Program-made: the position numbers and the translations under genes | The notes under the pieces: generated by a model | Database searches by the model: none | Told to the model about the DNA's origin: nothing | What the model saw: only the letters and a program-made list of their open reading frames with translations | Part shown: positions 1 through 9,829 of the stretch, one piece after another | How positions within the stretch are numbered: position 1 is the stretch's first letter | Layout: every line of letters begins with the position of its first letter | Source of the DNA: Bradyrhizobium monzae | GTDB lineage: Bacteria; Pseudomonadota; Alphaproteobacteria; Rhizobiales; Xanthobacteraceae | Length of the DNA stretch: 64,000 nt | Assembly: GCF_021458635.1 (NCBI RefSeq) | Contig: NZ_JAIRDQ010000009.1 | Location: 124,001-188,000, forward strand | Direction of reading: 5' to 3'

Positions 1-757
1 TACCTTTGATGTCACCGAACAGCCGGACAGGGAGTGCGGCCGCGGCGTCCTGCACCCACCATTGTCCTTCGGTGAAGCCGGGCAGCATCGTCACCGCGCC
101 GTGCAGCACCGTGCGCACCGATCCGGTCGGCAGCACTTCGCCGTGCAGCCGGCTCGCCCACTGCTCGGCGTCGGATTTCACGGTCAGATCGAGCGAAGGT
201 TCGTGACCAAGGGCGAGCGCCATGTCCCGTACGGTCGCCTCACCGTAATGCGCGCTCCAGCGCGCCAGCAGCCAGGGCGGCAGGTCCAGCGATTGCGTGG
301 CGACCTCCTCGACCAGCGCCTGGCCTTCGCGCGCGCAGCGGCGCAGCACGGCGTTGACGAGGCCGGCATAGCGCGCGGCGCGCCGGTCGGATTGCACCAG
401 GCGAACGGAGAGATCGACCGCGGCGTGATCGGGCACGTCCATCCAGAGGATCTGCGCGGCGCCGATCAGCAGCGCGCTCTGCGCGCGCGGTGCATCGGAG
501 GGAATGCCCTTGTCGAGCAGGCGCGACAGCACATGGCCGAGCGTGCCGAGGCGGCGCAAGATGGTCGCGACCAGCCGTCGCATCAGCGCGCGGTCACGGT
601 CGGCGAGTGTCTTCAGTCCGGGATGGGCGCCGGATCCGTCGAGCTGGTCATCGAGCGTGCGGTGCTTGTGCAGGACGCCGTCGACGATGTCAGCAGCGAT
701 CCGTCGCGCCGCGAGACCGGGCACTTCGGATGGAGGGGCGAAACGTTGAGATGGCAT
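1..757 (-). CDS. rsmB: 16S rRNA m5C methyltransferase RsmB (Sun/Fmu), N-terminal part, cut by window edge
   Basis: RsmB methylates C967 of 16S rRNA using S-adenosylmethionine. Only the first 252 codons are present. Translation from the ATG at 757 starts MPSQRFAPPSEVPGLAARR, followed by a helical NusB-like RNA-binding region over about residues 15-150, with the typical stretches ILRRLGTLGHVL and YAGLVNAVLRRCAREG. It then enters the linker that precedes the Rossmann domain, with the family signature GFTEGQWWVQDAAAALP near the cut end. The methyltransferase domain and its catalytic cysteines lie outside the window. The gene is divergent from the SDHAF4-like gene, with about 190 bases between the two starts. 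Identification rests on the NusB region plus the family-typical linker sequence. Confidence 0.92.
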   Translation of the reverse strand, partial: MPSQRFAPPSEVPGLAARRIAADIVDGVLHKHRTLDDQLDGSGAHPGLKTLADRDRALMRRLVATILRRLGTLGHVLSRLLDKGIPSDAPRAQSALLIGAAQILWMDVPDHAAVDLSVRLVQSDRRAARYAGLVNAVLRRCAREGQALVEEVATQSLDLPPWLLARWSAHYGEATVRDMALALGHEPSLDLTVKSDAEQWASRLHGEVLPTGSVRTVLHGAVTMLPGFTEGQWWVQDAAAALPVRLFGDIKG

Positions 758-945
758 GCGGAAGTAAGGTTCTGAGCGAGCGGCAGTTCCGCCAATATGG
801 GCGCATGCCTTAAGAACACCAGCTATGGCATGCGAATATGCCAAATGTAAGAATGGCCTCTGGCGATTTCAGCCCGTCGCGGCCATTTCAGCAATGCGTT
901 ATTGGATGTCGCGCGTATGACGATCCTGCGCTAGGACCCCGAACG

Positions 946-1155
946 ATGAACGACCAGACGCCCGTCCCCGATCGCAAGCCCTTGCCCGCCGCCGCGCAAC
1001 GCGCGCTGGCCGAAGCCGAGGAACGTCGGCGGGCTGCAGTGGCGCATGCCAAGGACGATGCAAAGGCTGCACCGAAGGAATTGCAGGGGCCGAAGGGACC
1101 TGAACCCACGCGCTACGGCGACTGGGAACGCAAGGGCATCGCCTCGGATTTCTGA
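946..1155 (+). CDS. SDHAF4-like succinate dehydrogenase assembly factor (DUF1674)
   Basis: Small protein of 69 residues. The last 20 residues carry the family signature GPEPTRYGDWERKGIASDF, which is nearly invariant from alphaproteobacteria to the mitochondrial Sdh8/SDHAF4 proteins. In eukaryotes that family binds flavinated SdhA before it joins SdhB; in bacteria the role is inferred by homology. The N-terminal half is a charged Ala/Glu/Arg-rich segment, probably helical (ALAEAEERRRAAVAHAKDDA). The ATG at 946 is preferred over the upstream ATG at 838, because the extension has no family similarity and the usual family length is 60-110 residues. The genes for its presumed client, sdhA and sdhB, are at the other end of this window, not next to it. 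Confidence 0.85.
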   Translation: MNDQTPVPDRKPLPAAAQRALAEAEERRRAAVAHAKDDAKAAPKELQGPKGPEPTRYGDWERKGIASDF

Positions 1156-1227
1156 GGCTTGGGCTTTTCGGATTCAGTTTTTCAAGCTCACTTGCCGGTC
1201 CGGCCGACTCAGCCCTAGCGTGCGCGG

Positions 1228-1818
1228 ATGTCGCGCTTCGACCCGGATCGCTCCTATCGGCCGTCTTACGGCGGCTCACCGTTTGGCCGTCGCTTCTCCG
1301 GACTATTGCCGTGGATGTTCGTGGTCGGGATAGTCGTGGCCGTTGTGCTCACCTTCCGGCACGGGACGAGCTGGCCGGTTCCCTATCCGGCCGACGAGCG
1401 CACGCAGGACGCCGAGATCATCCTGCAGCAATCCGGCAATCCCGACAGCCGCCTGCCGATCGATGTCATCCGCACCATCGACGGCGACACCTTTCTTGCG
1501 CGTGTGCATCAGCGCGACGGGCGCGATCTCGTCGCGCGGGTTCGCCTGCGCGGCATCGATGCGCCCGAGATGAAGGCGTCCTGTCAGGACGAGCTGAACA
1601 AGGCGGAAGCCGCCACCGGGGCGCTGCGCAATCTGCTCGGCCAGGGCGGCGTCACCATCTACAATCTAGGCACGGAAAAATACGGACGCGTTCTCGCCGA
1701 CGTCGCGACCAAACGGACCGCCAGCGTTTCGGCGGCGATGCTCGCGGGCGGCTACGCGCGCAGCTACAATGGCGGCCACCGCGACGGCTGGTGCGCGCGC
1801 GGGTGGCGTTTCTGGTGA
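1228..1818 (+). CDS. membrane-anchored thermonuclease-family (SNase-like) protein
   Basis: The protein has 196 residues. A hydrophobic segment at about residues 28-46 (LLPWMFVVGIVVAVVLTF) should anchor it in the inner membrane with the rest in the periplasm. A staphylococcal-nuclease-like OB fold follows. The motif VIRTIDGDTFLARV and then RVRLRGIDAPEMK supply the Arg and Asp positions used by SNase for calcium binding and catalysis, and EKYGRVLADV matches the third conserved block. It ends shortly after GWCARGWRFW. Two or three conserved Cys may pair in the periplasm. Catalytic competence is likely but not proven. It is followed by a short hairpin shared with the convergent transpeptidase gene. 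No clear Shine-Dalgarno sequence precedes the ATG. Confidence 0.8.
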   Translation: MSRFDPDRSYRPSYGGSPFGRRFSGLLPWMFVVGIVVAVVLTFRHGTSWPVPYPADERTQDAEIILQQSGNPDSRLPIDVIRTIDGDTFLARVHQRDGRDLVARVRLRGIDAPEMKASCQDELNKAEAATGALRNLLGQGGVTIYNLGTEKYGRVLADVATKRTASVSAAMLAGGYARSYNGGHRDGWCARGWRFW

Positions 1819-1820
1819 CA

Positions 1821-1850
1821 AAAAAAGCCGCGTCGAACGCGGCTCTTTCA
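1821..1850 (-). terminator. intrinsic terminator between convergent genes
   Basis: A perfect 8-bp stem (AGCCGCGT at 1826-1833, ACGCGGCT at 1837-1844) closes a 3-nt loop. Read on the minus strand, the stem is followed by an uninterrupted run of seven T, so it is a good factor-independent terminator for the L,D-transpeptidase gene. On the plus strand the tail is only CTTTC, so termination of the nuclease gene should be weaker. Confidence 0.8.
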
Positions 1851-1872
1851 ATCTCTGTTTGGGTTGCGACGA

Positions 1873-2388
1873 TCAGCGCGCCACGACCACCGTCGTGCCG
1901 ACGGAGACGCGGCCGTAGAGATCGGTGATGTCGTCGTTGAGCATGCGGATGCAGCCGTAGGAGACGAAGCCGCCGACCGAGCCCGGCACGTTGGTGCCGT
2001 GGATGGCATATTCCCCGCCAGCCAGTGTCATCGCCGCAACGCCCATCGGATTGCGCGGCGAGCCTCCGGGGATCACGTCGGGAAGCTGCGGCTTGTCGCG
2101 CTTCACTTCGGCCGGAGGCGACCAGGCCGGATTGCGGTACTTGCCGTCGATGCTGGTGGTGCCGGCCCACTGCTTGCCGGATTTGCCGACGCCGACCGGA
2201 TAGCGCACGGCGTGGCCGTCATCGAGGATGAGATAGAGCCGGCGCTCGCTGGTTTTGACCACGATGGTGCCGGGCGAATAGTTGGCGACGTGCGTCCCCA
2301 CGATTTCCGGCCGCGCCTCGGCTGCCGTCGACATCGAGAGCCCAGCTCCGATGGTGGCGGCCAGCGCCAGTGCAATCCTCATCGACAT
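1873..2388 (-). CDS. periplasmic L,D-transpeptidase (YkuD/ErfK family)
   Basis: Protein of 171 residues with a signal peptide (MSMRIALALAATIGAGLSMSTAAEA, cleavage probably after AEA). The YkuD domain fills the rest. The catalytic signature is intact: the His of IHGTNVPG followed by SYGCIRM, which holds the nucleophilic Cys and the following Arg. Such enzymes form 3-3 peptidoglycan cross-links or attach outer-membrane proteins to peptidoglycan, and the sequence does not decide between these. GGGGAAG lies seven bases before the ATG at 2388 and supports that start; a second in-frame ATG lies two codons later. It is a single-gene unit, followed by a good terminator. Confidence 0.88.
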   Translation of the reverse strand: MSMRIALALAATIGAGLSMSTAAEARPEIVGTHVANYSPGTIVVKTSERRLYLILDDGHAVRYPVGVGKSGKQWAGTTSIDGKYRNPAWSPPAEVKRDKPQLPDVIPGGSPRNPMGVAAMTLAGGEYAIHGTNVPGSVGGFVSYGCIRMLNDDITDLYGRVSVGTTVVVAR

Positions 2389-2660
2389 CGATGCTTCCCC
2401 TTGCCCTAAAACCGATCGTCCAAAAAATTACGCAGAACCCGGCAATCGCCGGCTTGCCCAGACATTCTTAACCGCGCTTGTTAACCGGATGGTTTCCGCG
2501 CACGGCCGCCAAGGGCCAGCCAGCAGCGGAACAAAGGAAATGTTCGAAACAAAGTAAATGACTTGAAAACAACACTCGGCGGGAAAGATGCGGGCGCAGC
2601 CGCGTGCGCCCTGACAAACGCGTGAGGGTGTTGTTTTGGACGGAGGAGCGAAGTGGGCCG

Positions 2661-2833
2661 CTCTCGTGTCCCGGACGCGGCGCGGCACGCCATAAGCGCG
2701 TTCACGTGCGTCTTCGACGCGCTATGGTGACGCGACGCAGAGCCGGAACCCAATTCTTTGCGCGTGGGAAGCATGGGCCCCGGCTCTGCAGCGCACCGCC
2801 AAGAGGCGCTGCACTGCGTCCGGGGCACGAGAG
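2661..2833. repeat. intergenic palindromic repeat, family B (long form)
   Basis: A 173-bp element bounded by inverted 18-mers CTCTCGTGTCCCGGACGC and GCGTCCGGGGCACGAGAG (17 of 18 match). Inside it are further hairpins: CAGAGCCGG pairs with CCGGCTCTG, and CCATAAGCGCG pairs partly with CGCGCTATGG. It ends seven bases before the stop codon of acs on the opposite strand. The remaining part of the gap (2389-2660) contains no ORF or hairpin that I can support. A short form of the same family lies at 30276-30324. Confidence 0.8.
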
Positions 2834-2839
2834 CGTGCC

Positions 2840-4786
<1,947 letters not shown>

Positions 4787-5209
4787 GTTTCTCTCCACAT
4801 ACGGCAAGCCAAACGCTGGCGATGCGCAAGCCGACTTGATCGTTGAACCGATTATGCGTCGGGCTAACCGGACCCGACAAGGAGCACAAGCTGGCCCTTC
4901 GGTGAGCGGCCGGCCTTGCGGAGAATCAATCGGCAAAGCCCGGCTGTCGCAGATCTGAAACAGGCCGGGACTGAGGTTTTCGGCTCTTTACCCGTATCGC
5001 CGGAATAGGCCATGCAGAGCGCCCATGCGTCGCAGGCGGTATTTAGGAACCGCTTTTCACTGATTCGGGACTCGCAATGAGGTTCGGAACACCCTAAGTG
5101 GCTAACCCGGGTCCCAAGAGACCGTCCAGGAGAGCCTCCAAGCGCCCCCTGGAACCAAAATCAGAACAGCGGCATTGATCGGTAACAAACAGGGCTAAGG
5201 CTTAAGACT
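4787..5209. other. 423-base intergenic region between divergent acsA and topoisomerase IB genes
   Basis: No supported ORF, tRNA or strong hairpin. The region must hold the promoters of both divergent genes, but I see no convincing -35/-10 pair, FixK box or sigma-54 site. GGAAC motifs are present (near 5047 and 5088), but neither is followed at the right distance by CGTT, as an EcfG promoter would need. Confidence 0.5.
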
Positions 5210-6379
5210 ATGATGGATCAGCAGAATCTCGGGACGATGCGGCCCGCTTCGGCCGATCCTGCTGCCATTGCGCTGGCCAAAGCCCTCGGACAATGGCCGA
5301 AATCGGCTGGTTCCACCCGCCCCAGCCCCAAAAAGGTGTTCGATTCGGCACCCGCGGCGACGGTCGAGGCCCTTGCCAAGGAGCTGGGCCTGCGGCTCGG
5401 CGATCAGAACGAGCTGACCATCCGCCGCATCCGTCGCGGCAAGGGCTATTCCTTCGTCCGCCCCAACGGCGCCCATATCCGCGACGCCCGCACCATCCGC
5501 CGGCTCCACGCCATGGCGGTGCCGCCGGCCTACCGCGAGGTGCGTTACTCGGCCGATCCGAGCACGCATCTCCAGGCGGTGGGACGCGATGCCGCGGGCC
5601 GGCTGCAATATCGCTATCACGCCGACTGGGAGAAAGTCCGCGAGCACCGCAAGGCGCATCGGCTGGAAAAGCTCGTCGGCGCGCTGCCCAAAATCCGGCG
5701 CAAGGTCTCGGCGTTCCTGTCGGGCGACGAGCCGACGCGCGAATTCGCGCTCTCGGCGGTGATCGAGCTGATCGCGCGCACCGCGATCCGCCCCGGCAAC
5801 GAATCCTACGCCCGCCTCAACGGCACCCGCGGCGCGACCACGATGCTGAAGTCGAACGTCACGCTCGAGGACGATTGCTTCGTGCTGACCTTCAAGGCGA
5901 AGGGCGGCAAGGCCGTGCGCAAGGAGTGCGACGCGGCCAAGCTGGTGCGCGCCATCGGCATCCTCAACGCCGTTCCCGGCAAGCGCATGTTCCAGTATCG
6001 CGATGCCTACGGCATCGTGCGCGTGGTCAGCACCACGCAAGTGAATGCGTTCCTGCGCGAGATCGCCGGCATCAAGATTTCGCTGAAGGATTTCCGCACG
6101 CTGATGGCCTCGGCCGTCGTCGTGGAATCGCTGTCGCGGATCACGCCTGCGACCAGCCAGCGCGGCCGCAAGAAGCAGGTGCTGGACGCGATCCGCGCCG
6201 CGGCCGACAAGCTCTCCAACACGCCGGCGATCTGCCGCAAGAGCTACGTCCACGACACCATCGTCACCGCCTTCGAGGACGGCATCCTCGAACGTTTCGC
6301 CGCGACCATGAAGGGTCAACGCTCGCAGGCCAGGCGCGAGCAGCTTTTGCAGCAGGTTGTGGCAACCGCGGCGGTGTAA
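5210..6379 (+). CDS. type IB DNA topoisomerase (poxvirus-like)
   Basis: A 389-residue enzyme expected to relax supercoils through a 3'-phosphotyrosyl intermediate. The N-terminal domain contains IRRIRRGKGYSFVRPNG, with the catalytic core after it. AIRPGNESYARLNGTRGATT contains the first catalytic Arg, and KAKGGKAVRKE holds the catalytic Lys region. The nucleophile is Y346 in CRKSYVHDTI, which is diagnostic for bacterial TopIB. It is a little longer than the vaccinia enzyme (314 residues) because of an N-terminal extension of about 45 residues. It is divergent from acsA and convergent with the SRPBCC gene. Bacterial TopIB genes are scattered and usually accessory to gyrase and TopoI. No partner gene is evident. 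Confidence 0.92.
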   Translation: MMDQQNLGTMRPASADPAAIALAKALGQWPKSAGSTRPSPKKVFDSAPAATVEALAKELGLRLGDQNELTIRRIRRGKGYSFVRPNGAHIRDARTIRRLHAMAVPPAYREVRYSADPSTHLQAVGRDAAGRLQYRYHADWEKVREHRKAHRLEKLVGALPKIRRKVSAFLSGDEPTREFALSAVIELIARTAIRPGNESYARLNGTRGATTMLKSNVTLEDDCFVLTFKAKGGKAVRKECDAAKLVRAIGILNAVPGKRMFQYRDAYGIVRVVSTTQVNAFLREIAGIKISLKDFRTLMASAVVVESLSRITPATSQRGRKKQVLDAIRAAADKLSNTPAICRKSYVHDTIVTAFEDGILERFAATMKGQRSQARREQLLQQVVATAAV

Positions 6380-6391
6380 CCCGTCGCATTG

Positions 6392-6847
6392 CTACATGTT
6401 GTCCGAAAGACCCATGTCGGGACCGGGATCGCGGCCGGCGGCTGCGCTCGTGAGCCGTCCCAGATAATGCGCCCACCCTTTCGCGTGCGCGGCCATCTGT
6501 TCTCCGGTCGGCAGCCCGCTATGTGTCATGCGCAGCAGCGTGCCGCCGTCGCGTTCGATTAGGTCGATCTCGATCAGGCTCGAGCCGGGCGGTACTTCCT
6601 GGCCGCCCTCCCAGCCGAACGTGTAGGCCAGGCGATGCACCGGCACGACCTCGCGGAAAGCGCCGCGGGCGGTGCTGCCACGTGGACCGATGCCCTTGAG
6701 CAGGTAGAGCCCACCGGGATGCGGCTCGGAGGTCGCATCCGAGCCCATCCAGCTCAGGATTTTCTCAGGGTCCGTCAAATAGGCGAAAACGGTGGCGCGG
6801 GGGGCTGCAATCTGGGTCTCGCGCCGCAATACGAACGGATCGGTCAT
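6392..6847 (-). CDS. SRPBCC-superfamily protein (AHSA1/START-like)
   Basis: 151 residues forming a single AHSA1-type lipid or ligand-binding fold. It starts FVLRRETQIAAPRATVFAYLTDPEKILSWMG, with the family's typical W and G at the end of helix 2, followed by the beta-sheet segment RGAFREVVPVHRLAYTFGWEGG and the C-terminal helix HAKGWAHYLGRL. Members act as small-molecule binding or stress proteins. No ligand can be read from the sequence. It is convergent with the topoisomerase gene (13-base gap) and divergent from the cyclase gene, so it is probably transcribed alone. Confidence 0.75.
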   Translation of the reverse strand: MTDPFVLRRETQIAAPRATVFAYLTDPEKILSWMGSDATSEPHPGGLYLLKGIGPRGSTARGAFREVVPVHRLAYTFGWEGGQEVPPGSSLIEIDLIERDGGTLLRMTHSGLPTGEQMAAHAKGWAHYLGRLTSAAAGRDPGPDMGLSDNM

Positions 6848-6912
6848 AGGCGATCATCCCTGGGGTGATACTGGCACATGGCGGCGCCCAAGCAGCCCGT
6901 CAAGGATTGCCC

Positions 6913-8040
6913 GTGACAAACACGGCCCTCCTTCGCCATCATCGTCTCATGCAACTCACTCCGACCCTCGCCTGGCTTGTCGATGCCGCTTCACAGTGTG
7001 CCGGCGCCGATCGCCTGCTCGCGGAACTCGGCGCGCATCTGCTCGCCGACGGTGTGTCGCTTGCGGCAGGCAGCCTGACCTTGGAGGTGCCGCACCCGCT
7101 GATCGCGAAGCGGACTTGGCTGTGGCGCGCGGAAAACGGCACAGTGATCGAGGCGCTCGGCTTCGCGCCGGGCGGATTGGGGCCCGATTTGCCCAACGAT
7201 GCCGGTCGCCGCTGGCTGCGTGACATCGCGGGCGGCGAAGTGCATGAAGACGTTGTCGGGCGCGATGGGCCGCTGCTCGGCTGGATTGGGCCGCGTCCAT
7301 TCAGCGCGAGCGAAATCGACCAGCTGCGTCAAGCCGCGCGGTTTGCCGCGACGCCTCTTGCCACGCTGGCTGCACGCGCCACATTGCGGGCGACGCTGGA
7401 GGCCTATCTCGGCAAGCGCAGCGCCGAGCGGGTGCTGGCGGCGCCATTGCGGCGCGACCTCGGCGAGACCATCCAGGCTGCGCTGCTCTATGCCGATCTG
7501 CGCGGCTTCACCACCTTGTCGGAAGCCAGTCCGCCGGCCGATGTCATCGCCGCGCTCGATGCCTGGTTCGATCGCATCGCCGGTGCCGTTCATGCCTTTG
7601 GCGGCGAGGTGCTTAAATTCATCGGTGACGGCGTGCTCGCGATCTTTCCGGTGGTCGAGGCGTCACCGCGTCGCGCCTGCGATGCCGCGCTCCGTGCCGC
7701 CGGCGCAGCCGAAGCCGGAATGGCCTATCTCAACGCGGAGCGCGGTGCGCAGGGTTTGCCGCCACTCGCGTTCGGTGCCGCGCTTCATCTCGGCGAGATG
7801 CTCTGGGGAAATATCGGCGCCGCCAATCGGCTGGACTTCACGGCGATCGGTCCGGCGGTCAATCTTGCCAGCCGGCTGGAGGGATTGTGCAAGCCGCTCG
7901 GCAGAACCGTGCTGGTGTCGGGCGCGCTCGCTGCCGAGACGGACTTGCCTCTCGTCGCGCTCGGGCTGCACAAGCTGCGCGGCATCGCCTCGCCATGCGA
8001 GGTCCTCGCACTGCCGGAGACGCAAGGGCGGACATCGTAG
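6913..8040 (+). CDS. class III adenylate/guanylate cyclase
   Basis: A 375-residue soluble protein. The N-terminal half (about residues 1-185) has no recognised motif and may sense a signal. The C-terminal class III catalytic domain is complete. The first metal-binding Asp is D195 in LLYADLRGFTTLSE and the second is D239 in LKFIGDGVLAIFP. The transition-state pair is in AVNLASRLEGL (Asn and Arg). The Lys before FIGDG favours ATP over GTP. The GTG at 6913 is chosen because AAGGA lies seven bases before it; an earlier GTG at 6865 and an ATG at 6949 are alternatives. It probably feeds cAMP to Crp-like regulators, one of which is in this window, but a direct link is speculation. Confidence 0.85.
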   Translation: MTNTALLRHHRLMQLTPTLAWLVDAASQCAGADRLLAELGAHLLADGVSLAAGSLTLEVPHPLIAKRTWLWRAENGTVIEALGFAPGGLGPDLPNDAGRRWLRDIAGGEVHEDVVGRDGPLLGWIGPRPFSASEIDQLRQAARFAATPLATLAARATLRATLEAYLGKRSAERVLAAPLRRDLGETIQAALLYADLRGFTTLSEASPPADVIAALDAWFDRIAGAVHAFGGEVLKFIGDGVLAIFPVVEASPRRACDAALRAAGAAEAGMAYLNAERGAQGLPPLAFGAALHLGEMLWGNIGAANRLDFTAIGPAVNLASRLEGLCKPLGRTVLVSGALAAETDLPLVALGLHKLRGIASPCEVLALPETQGRTS

Positions 8041-8080
8041 TCCCGATTGCGCTTCGCCCCATCCGTGCTACGGCAGCTTC

Positions 8081-8494
8081 TTAAATCCCGCCCATCTTGC
8101 AGACCAGCTTCCATTCCTCGGCCGTGACCGGCTGCACCGACAGGCGCGAATATTTCACCAATGCCATGTCGGCGAGTTTTTTCTCGGCCTTGATCGCGGC
8201 CATCGTCACCGGTGTCTTCAAGGGCTTGTCGGCCTTGATGTCGACGCAGACAAACTTTTCGGTCTTGTCGGTCGGATCCGGATAGGCCTCCTTGATGACC
8301 TCCGCGATGCCGACGATCTCCTTGCCGTCGTTGGAATGATAGAAGAACGCCTTGTCGCCCTTCTTCATGTTCATGAGATTGATGCGCGCTGTGTAATTGC
8401 GCACGCCGGTCCAGGCCTCGCCCTTGGCACCTTTCGCGACCTGCTGGTCCCAGGACCACGCCGATGGTTCGGATTTCACCAGCCAGTAGTTCAT
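8081..8494 (-). CDS. EVE domain-containing protein
   Basis: 137 residues starting MNYWLVKSEPSAWSWD, the hallmark opening of the EVE/thymocyte-nuclear-protein-1 family. WTGVRNYTARINL, GDKAFFYHSNDGKEIVGIAEV and YPDPTD follow. EVE is a PUA-like fold thought to bind modified bases in DNA or RNA; in bacteria it often occurs as a stand-alone housekeeping protein, as here. An ATG five codons upstream (8509) is possible, but the family start is the one chosen. The gene lies downstream of the esterase gene on the same strand, with a hairpin between them, and converges with the cyclase gene. Confidence 0.88.
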   Translation of the reverse strand: MNYWLVKSEPSAWSWDQQVAKGAKGEAWTGVRNYTARINLMNMKKGDKAFFYHSNDGKEIVGIAEVIKEAYPDPTDKTEKFVCVDIKADKPLKTPVTMAAIKAEKKLADMALVKYSRLSVQPVTAEEWKLVCKMGGI

Positions 8495-8551
8495 CGCAAC
8501 TTGTCCCATTCTCGGATTTGCCGTCTGTCGTGCCGCGACAATACAGGCACG

Positions 8552-8580
8552 CGGATGCCCGCGACAAGCACGGGCATCCG
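8552..8580. repeat. intergenic hairpin after the esterase gene, related to family D
   Basis: A perfect 10-bp stem CGGATGCCCG / CGGGCATCCG with a 9-nt loop, lying just downstream of the esterase gene on the minus strand. It resembles one half of the repeat at 49241-49353. There is no T-tract on either strand, so a mobile-type repeat or an RNA 3'-end stabiliser is more likely than a classical terminator. Confidence 0.55.
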
Positions 8581-8597
8581 ATATTCATCGCTGGCGC

Positions 8598-9713
8598 TCA
8601 TTCCTTCAAATTGCGATCGAAGAACTTTGCGATATCGGTGAACGCCTCCTTCGTTTCCGGCGCATTGATGTTGAACTGGTACTGCGCGTGAGACTGGCCC
8701 TCATAGACGTTGAGATCGGCGATCACGCCGGCGCGGCGCAATTTGCGATGGGTGCGGACCGTGTTGCTCAGGAACAGATCGCGCGTGCCCGATGTGAGGA
8801 TGGTCGGCGGAAAACCCTTGAAGTCGCCGTAGATCGGCGAGATGTAGGGGTTCTTCAGGTCCGTCCCGTTGGCGTAGAGCTTTGCGGCGCGGCCGAGCCA
8901 GCCGTCCCAGGTCACCAGCACATTGTCGACCCATTCATTGCTGGCATAGGTGTCGCCGATCCTGTCGATATCGGCCCAGGGCGTGCCCGGCGCGATCGCC
9001 GCCGGCTTCGGCATCTTTTCGTCCCTCGCCCGCAGCACCATCGCAAGCGTCATCGCCCCGCCCGTCGACGTGCCGAAGATCGCCATCCGGCGTGAATCGT
9101 GCGTCTTGGTGACCTCCTTCCAGACCGCCATCGCATCGTCCATAGCAGCGGGATAGGGGAAGTCGGGCGGCATGCGATAGTCGACCGAGATCACCTTGAA
9201 GCCGCCAAAGCCGGCCATCATGATCGCTTCCGGCAGCGCTGCTTCGCCCGGCCCGAACACATAGCCGCCGCCATGGACGTGAACCAGAAGGCGCCGCCGG
9301 TTCTCGGGCGGGATCCTGTTCGGCGTGACGATGAAGCAATGCACGCCGGCGATCCTGGTCTCCTCGACCTTGACGCCGAGCTTCTCCTTCATTGCCGGAA
9401 TCCCCGCGATCGACAGTTTTGCGCGGCGATCGATCAGCTCCTTCCATTCCGCAGCGGTCTTCGGATCCGCATTGAAATGCGGCGGAAAGGGCGCGCCGAT
9501 CATGGCCTGCATGTCGGCGCTGACGTCGTTGGAGGGATTGGCGATCGATTTGACGGGGGCGACCCGCTTGCCGTTGTCGGCATTGGCCGCCGCCTCGTTC
9601 TTGGCGAGCTCGTCATAGGAGATTGCCGCCTGGGTGTAGGCAGCGGTGGGTAAAGTCATGGCGGCAAGCGTGGTGATGGCGATCGAAACGATCGCGCGAT
9701 GCGGTTTGCGCAT
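8598..9713 (-). CDS. secreted alpha/beta hydrolase, hormone-sensitive-lipase (family IV) type
   Basis: 371 residues with a signal peptide (MRKPHRAIVSIAITTLAAMTLPTAAYTQA). The fold has the HSL-family oxyanion motif HGGGYVFGPGEAA, the nucleophile in FGTSTGGAMT (GxSxG), a candidate Asp in TSGTRDLFLS and the His in YEGQSHAQY, so the catalytic triad is complete. Substrates are probably short acyl esters. An N-terminal region of about 95 residues precedes the hydrolase core. The ATG at 9713 follows AGAGGA at good spacing and gives a clean signal peptide; longer upstream frames do not. The neighbour gpsA is on the same strand with 116 bases between, and co-transcription is uncertain. Confidence 0.88.
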   Translation of the reverse strand: MRKPHRAIVSIAITTLAAMTLPTAAYTQAAISYDELAKNEAAANADNGKRVAPVKSIANPSNDVSADMQAMIGAPFPPHFNADPKTAAEWKELIDRRAKLSIAGIPAMKEKLGVKVEETRIAGVHCFIVTPNRIPPENRRRLLVHVHGGGYVFGPGEAALPEAIMMAGFGGFKVISVDYRMPPDFPYPAAMDDAMAVWKEVTKTHDSRRMAIFGTSTGGAMTLAMVLRARDEKMPKPAAIAPGTPWADIDRIGDTYASNEWVDNVLVTWDGWLGRAAKLYANGTDLKNPYISPIYGDFKGFPPTILTSGTRDLFLSNTVRTHRKLRRAGVIADLNVYEGQSHAQYQFNINAPETKEAFTDIAKFFDRNLKE

Positions 9714-9829
9714 GCGTTTTCCTCTGGGATCCATTTGATTATTGTTGGACCGGGATCCTGCGGTGTGCCGCCAGGCTAAACCAGCGTGCACAGGCCGTGA
9801 AGTGCTACCTGCGAGGCGAGGCGCTGTCG

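Noticed and set aside
5293..6453. 386-codon plus-strand ORF in another frame over the topoisomerase gene
   Set aside because: The overlapping frame at 5210 contains all TopIB motifs including Y346; this one has none.
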